Made by a program: the position numbers and the translations under genes
Notes under the pieces: model-generated
Seen by the model: the letters and a program-made list of their open reading frames with translations, nothing else
Database searches by the model: none
Told to the model about the DNA's origin: nothing
Shown: in pieces, positions 61,050-64,000 of the stretch
Layout of the letters: each line of letters opens with the position of its first letter
Position numbering within the stretch: position 1 is the first letter of the stretch
Assembly: GCA_031763025.1 (NCBI GenBank)
Contig: JASSKH010000011.1
Span: 124,001-188,000 of the forward strand
Source: Macrocystis pyrifera
Lineage: Eukaryota > Sar > Phaeophyceae > Laminariales > Laminariaceae
Direction of reading: 5' to 3'
DNA: 64,000 nucleotides

Positions 61050-61425
61050 ATAACCTAAAACATCACCATTAATAGGAAGCAGCTTCTCAGAATTTATTAA
61101 TGTATGAATAAACGTACGGTTGGGGCACGATGACAAAGCTACTTGCATTTGTCATGAAAATTTTCTATTCAAAATGACTGTCAAACACAGTACTCACGGC
61201 AACAGCCGCTGGCTCGTGGCAACAGCAGTTGGACTCTGTAACATCCCTATCAATAGGCAACTTGGCCGTATTTATCAATGTACAGGTATACATAGGGTTG
61301 AGGGCATAATGACAAAAGTATCTACATTTGTCATGAAATGTTTCTCCCTGCGTATAAATAAATGACTGTCAAAAAGCAGCATACTGCTGGTTACAGCAGC
61401 AGGCTCGTGGCAACAGCAGCATTAT
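61050..61425 (+). repeat. Tandem duplication, unit about 190 bp
   Basis: Both units run through a TTATTAATGTA/TTATCAATGTA stretch, ATGACAAA, CATTTGTCATGAAA, AATGACTGTCAAA and GGCTCGTGGCAACAGCAG. Confidence 0.75.
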
Positions 61426-61469
61426 TGCTACTACTCCTCCTACTACACTACTATAACTACTACCGTGAC

Positions 61470-62145
61470 GTATTCCTACAACGGCAACATTGTAGTTGAG
61501 GCAGTTTCGTGGTCACGTACGTACGTGCTCGGTGTGAGGTGTATGGCGTACGTCGAAGGGCTAGGTGAAACTTACACGACGCTCGACAGACGTGTACATA
61601 CTGCTGCTGCTGTATCTGCTGCTGCTTCTGAGGTTGATCAAAAACCCAAACTGGACAGGTAACAAGCGGGCGATATCAAAATTGTGAAGATTTTCAACGC
61701 AGGGAAAATTCAGCAGATAATATTTTCGTTTTTGAAAGTGCATACGGCTTGTCGTATCATACGTGTCCTGATATTTTAGTACAGATATCATAGGATCGCG
61801 ACCAGGCAGTCGGGCAGTGTGGGCCGTGCCAAAATGCCACACCAAGGCAGGGAGCAGTACAGCGAGACGGCAAGCAGTATGGGTCTGGCTCTGTGGCTCT
61901 TGCTCGTTGCGGTTATCTGTTGCTGAGGGTGTGCGACTGGACAACTCCGACACGAATATATACCTGGTACCAATTCTCCAAGGTAGACGGACCGAGGGAG
62001 GCCGTTTTGTGGCCACGAACGTGCTCCCTGTTTGGTGAACACCACCCGTCAGAGGGCTTGATGCAACAGATATGATGGCCGACAGATAGATGTGTACTGC
62101 TGCTATATGTCTGCTGCTGCTTCTGCTGAGGTTGAAAAAAATGCA
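61470..62145 (-). repeat. Inverted copies of the 59.7-60.7 kb repeat
   Basis: The reverse complement of this stretch contains the CAGCAGCAG start, CACCGAGCACGTACGTG and GACGGACCG-type segments of the left units, plus a shared piece around TTTCAACGCAG. This makes a large imperfect inverted repeat around the TAG microsatellite. Confidence 0.65.
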
Positions 62146-62289
62146 CCGAGGGGGCCAAAAAAGGGTTCGAGGGTAGCGTGCTACCGGTATATGTTTACGA
62201 AAAACAAGAGAAAAAAATGTAAACAAATGTGGGGTTTTCATGTCAGCTGCTCGGCTCGGCGAGGCGGAAATCAATCCCTTGTTAGGTAG

Positions 62290-63600
62290 AGCCAGCTCAG
62301 CGACGACAAGTGCCCCGAGCACCGCCGGGATCCAGATATGCGTCCTTTTGCACCCACGGCCCCTTTGCTTGCCCCGTTAGCCGAAAGGGCGAGAAAGAAC
62401 CCACGGCTGGTGCATTTTTCACATACACAAATATATATGTATGTCCTCTACTTCTGTATACCATTTTCCAGTAGTGTATGAGTAGTATAGTACGTACTTG
62501 GTATGTATGTATGTATGCGGCGTTGTACGTAAGTAGTCAGCGTTGCTATATGCGCCTCACGGCCAGCTGCAACGTCGTGCCGAGTAGTCGTACATGCAGA
62601 GAACGAGAAGTACCACTCTGTCAAGAAATATAAGGCATGTGTATGTATGTATAAATAGTTGATCCAAGCAGATTCAGTAGTGGCCCTTACATTTCGTTAA
62701 AGAGTGGTAGTACGTAGACAGCAGAAGGAGTATGGAACGTAGTATACTATGATGCTCTTTAAATGAGCACGCTGCCAGTCTATATACTAAATGAAGTTTC
62801 TGTGGACATCTAATATCAAATACATGTAGGGAATCCGGACTAGGGCATCTCTACTGCGTCCTGTACCATGCTTCGTAGTACTCGTAGTAGTAAACACTAC
62901 GCGCACCCCACTGAAGCGACGGTTTAGGTGAAGTTTAAAAACGGCCCCTGTCAATGCGTTCTCTTGGCGGTGCTTGATCAAAATACATCACCATAACATT
63001 ATACGAAGATGTTTTTTAGTTTGCCGTCCTCCGAGATTATGCAGATCATGCTTCAGCCATACAACAAGCAAACGTTTAACGCCGCAGCATCAATGATTTT
63101 TTTTTCCGTACAACAATGTATCGTAAAGTTACAGGAGAACTGCGGCACGGAATGCCCCCCACAACGAAGCAGCACGGCATAATAAAATTAAAAAACAAAA
63201 ACGCTAAACATCCAGCCCAGCGAATGAAACCCATAACTCCAAACCGACCAAAACAAGATCGTCCAACCAAAAACAACACACCCACCGATTGAAACTAAAC
63301 GCCCTAAAATAAACGCAAGCACGAGTTCAGTAAAACCATGTCGCGCCCCTTGCTACACATCACAAACCATTCAAAAAACTTCAGCAAAGGGTCCATCCAG
63401 CAAAGCTCATTGGACAAATTGTACCCGTACGTATGTACTGTATGTACATGTGCACAGCGTGCAAACGACCAACAACAAACCGATATCGCCTGCGAGGTTT
63501 AGATGGGCCTCGAACCCTCTAGACTAATTTCCCCTTTACTATCTATAGCTACAAAACCAGTCACCTCGGCTACCACCACCGCTCTCGCCCTCGTCCCCGC
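62290..63600. other. No gene supported
   Basis: AT-rich, with short TATG-repeat patches near 62.50 and 62.65 kb. Frames are short. Confidence 0.3.
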
Positions 63601-63659
63601 CCCCCCGCCCGCGGTTCCCCCGATAGCATCTGCGGTGGTTTGGATAGGCGGTTAAACAG

Positions 63660-63850
63660 CCAACGCCGCCCCCGGCCCCGCCCCCTCCCCCCCCCCCAAC
63701 CTCACCCCCCCCCCCCCCCCCCCGTCCCAGTCCCAAACCCCGCCGCCGCCCCCGTCCCAGCCCCTGCTCCCGACCCTGTAAGAGCTCTCGACCCCGCGTC
63801 CACCCCCGTCACAGTCTCAACTCCCGCTTCCACCCCCGACGCCGCTTTGC
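63660..63850. repeat. C-rich low-complexity tract
   Basis: Long C runs and CCNGTC-like units give Pro/Ala-rich frames on the plus strand and Gly-rich ones on the minus strand. A real proline-rich linker of a gene running off the right edge cannot be excluded, but nothing proves it. Confidence 0.7.
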
Positions 63851-64000
63851 CCCTACTCGGATCGACCGGAGCGGAGTATGACATCAGGTGCTTAGCTCCG
63901 ACGTAGTACTGCAGACGCTGGTGCTTAGCGTCCCTGTTGCCAATGGCTGACAGGTGCAGAGACCGCAAGCACATATTGGCCAACGTGTCTGAGAACGTGT

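Noticed and set aside
63640-63983. Proline-rich plus-strand or glycine-rich minus-strand protein
   Set aside because: Explained by C-run low complexity; the window ends before any confirming domain.

Overview
The window is intron-rich eukaryotic DNA with no operons, no ribosome-binding-site logic and almost no long reading frames. Phase-1 GT-AG introns of 0.6 to 6.4 kb, a short interstitial TTAGGG tract, LINE and tyrosine-recombinase retrotransposon relics, foldback elements and trinucleotide repeats fit a stramenopile genome. A brown alga is my best guess; this is inference, not proof.

The one convincing host gene lies on the minus strand. Its first exon (about 24299-24782) encodes a signal peptide and an N-terminal region, and the gene then runs toward and probably past the left edge of the window. 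Each of its downstream exons is a tiny cassette, normally exactly 84 bp, that starts and ends in phase 1. Each encodes one repeat with Gly-Ala-aliphatic at the splice junction, Phe-x-x-Asn near residues 19-22 and a closing Gly-Gly. This matches the GGA[ILV]...FxxN repeat of chlamydial-type polymorphic outer-membrane proteins (right-handed beta-helix coils). I count 13 cassettes that look usable, one 85-bp cassette with a frame problem, and several decayed ones. A four-unit tandem array of exon plus intron near 22.1-22.8 kb has usable splice signals only in its first unit. The protein would be a secreted or cell-surface beta-helix, built by duplicating cassettes whose skipping would not change frame.

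From about 24.8 to 64 kb I recognise no host gene. This half is an accumulation of mobile-element relics. A DIRS/Ngaro-like (tyrosine recombinase) retrotransposon relic has reverse-transcriptase and recombinase parts at 42.5-44.0 kb. Repeats at 27.84, 44.61, 44.72 and 44.99 kb have the A1...B1-A2-B2 order of split direct repeats. Within and around it are two copies of a long-hairpin foldback family (32.0 and 35.0 kb), a TIR element with a nested hairpin (39.36-40.16 kb), another foldback (40.37-40.89 kb), a tRNA-like SINE head (34.48 kb) and two nested pairs of long inverted repeats (41.4/48.2 and 45.3/48.8 kb). Further right are a 5'-truncated LINE (50.25-51.54 kb), a second retroelement relic with a duplicated reverse-transcriptase region (52.4-56.3 kb), and an array of inverted repeats around a 200-bp TAG microsatellite (59.7-62.2 kb). 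The window ends in C-rich low-complexity DNA.

The MITE at 17.33 kb sits inside an exon relic of the beta-helix gene and has a relative at 47.40 kb, so the same element families act on both halves.
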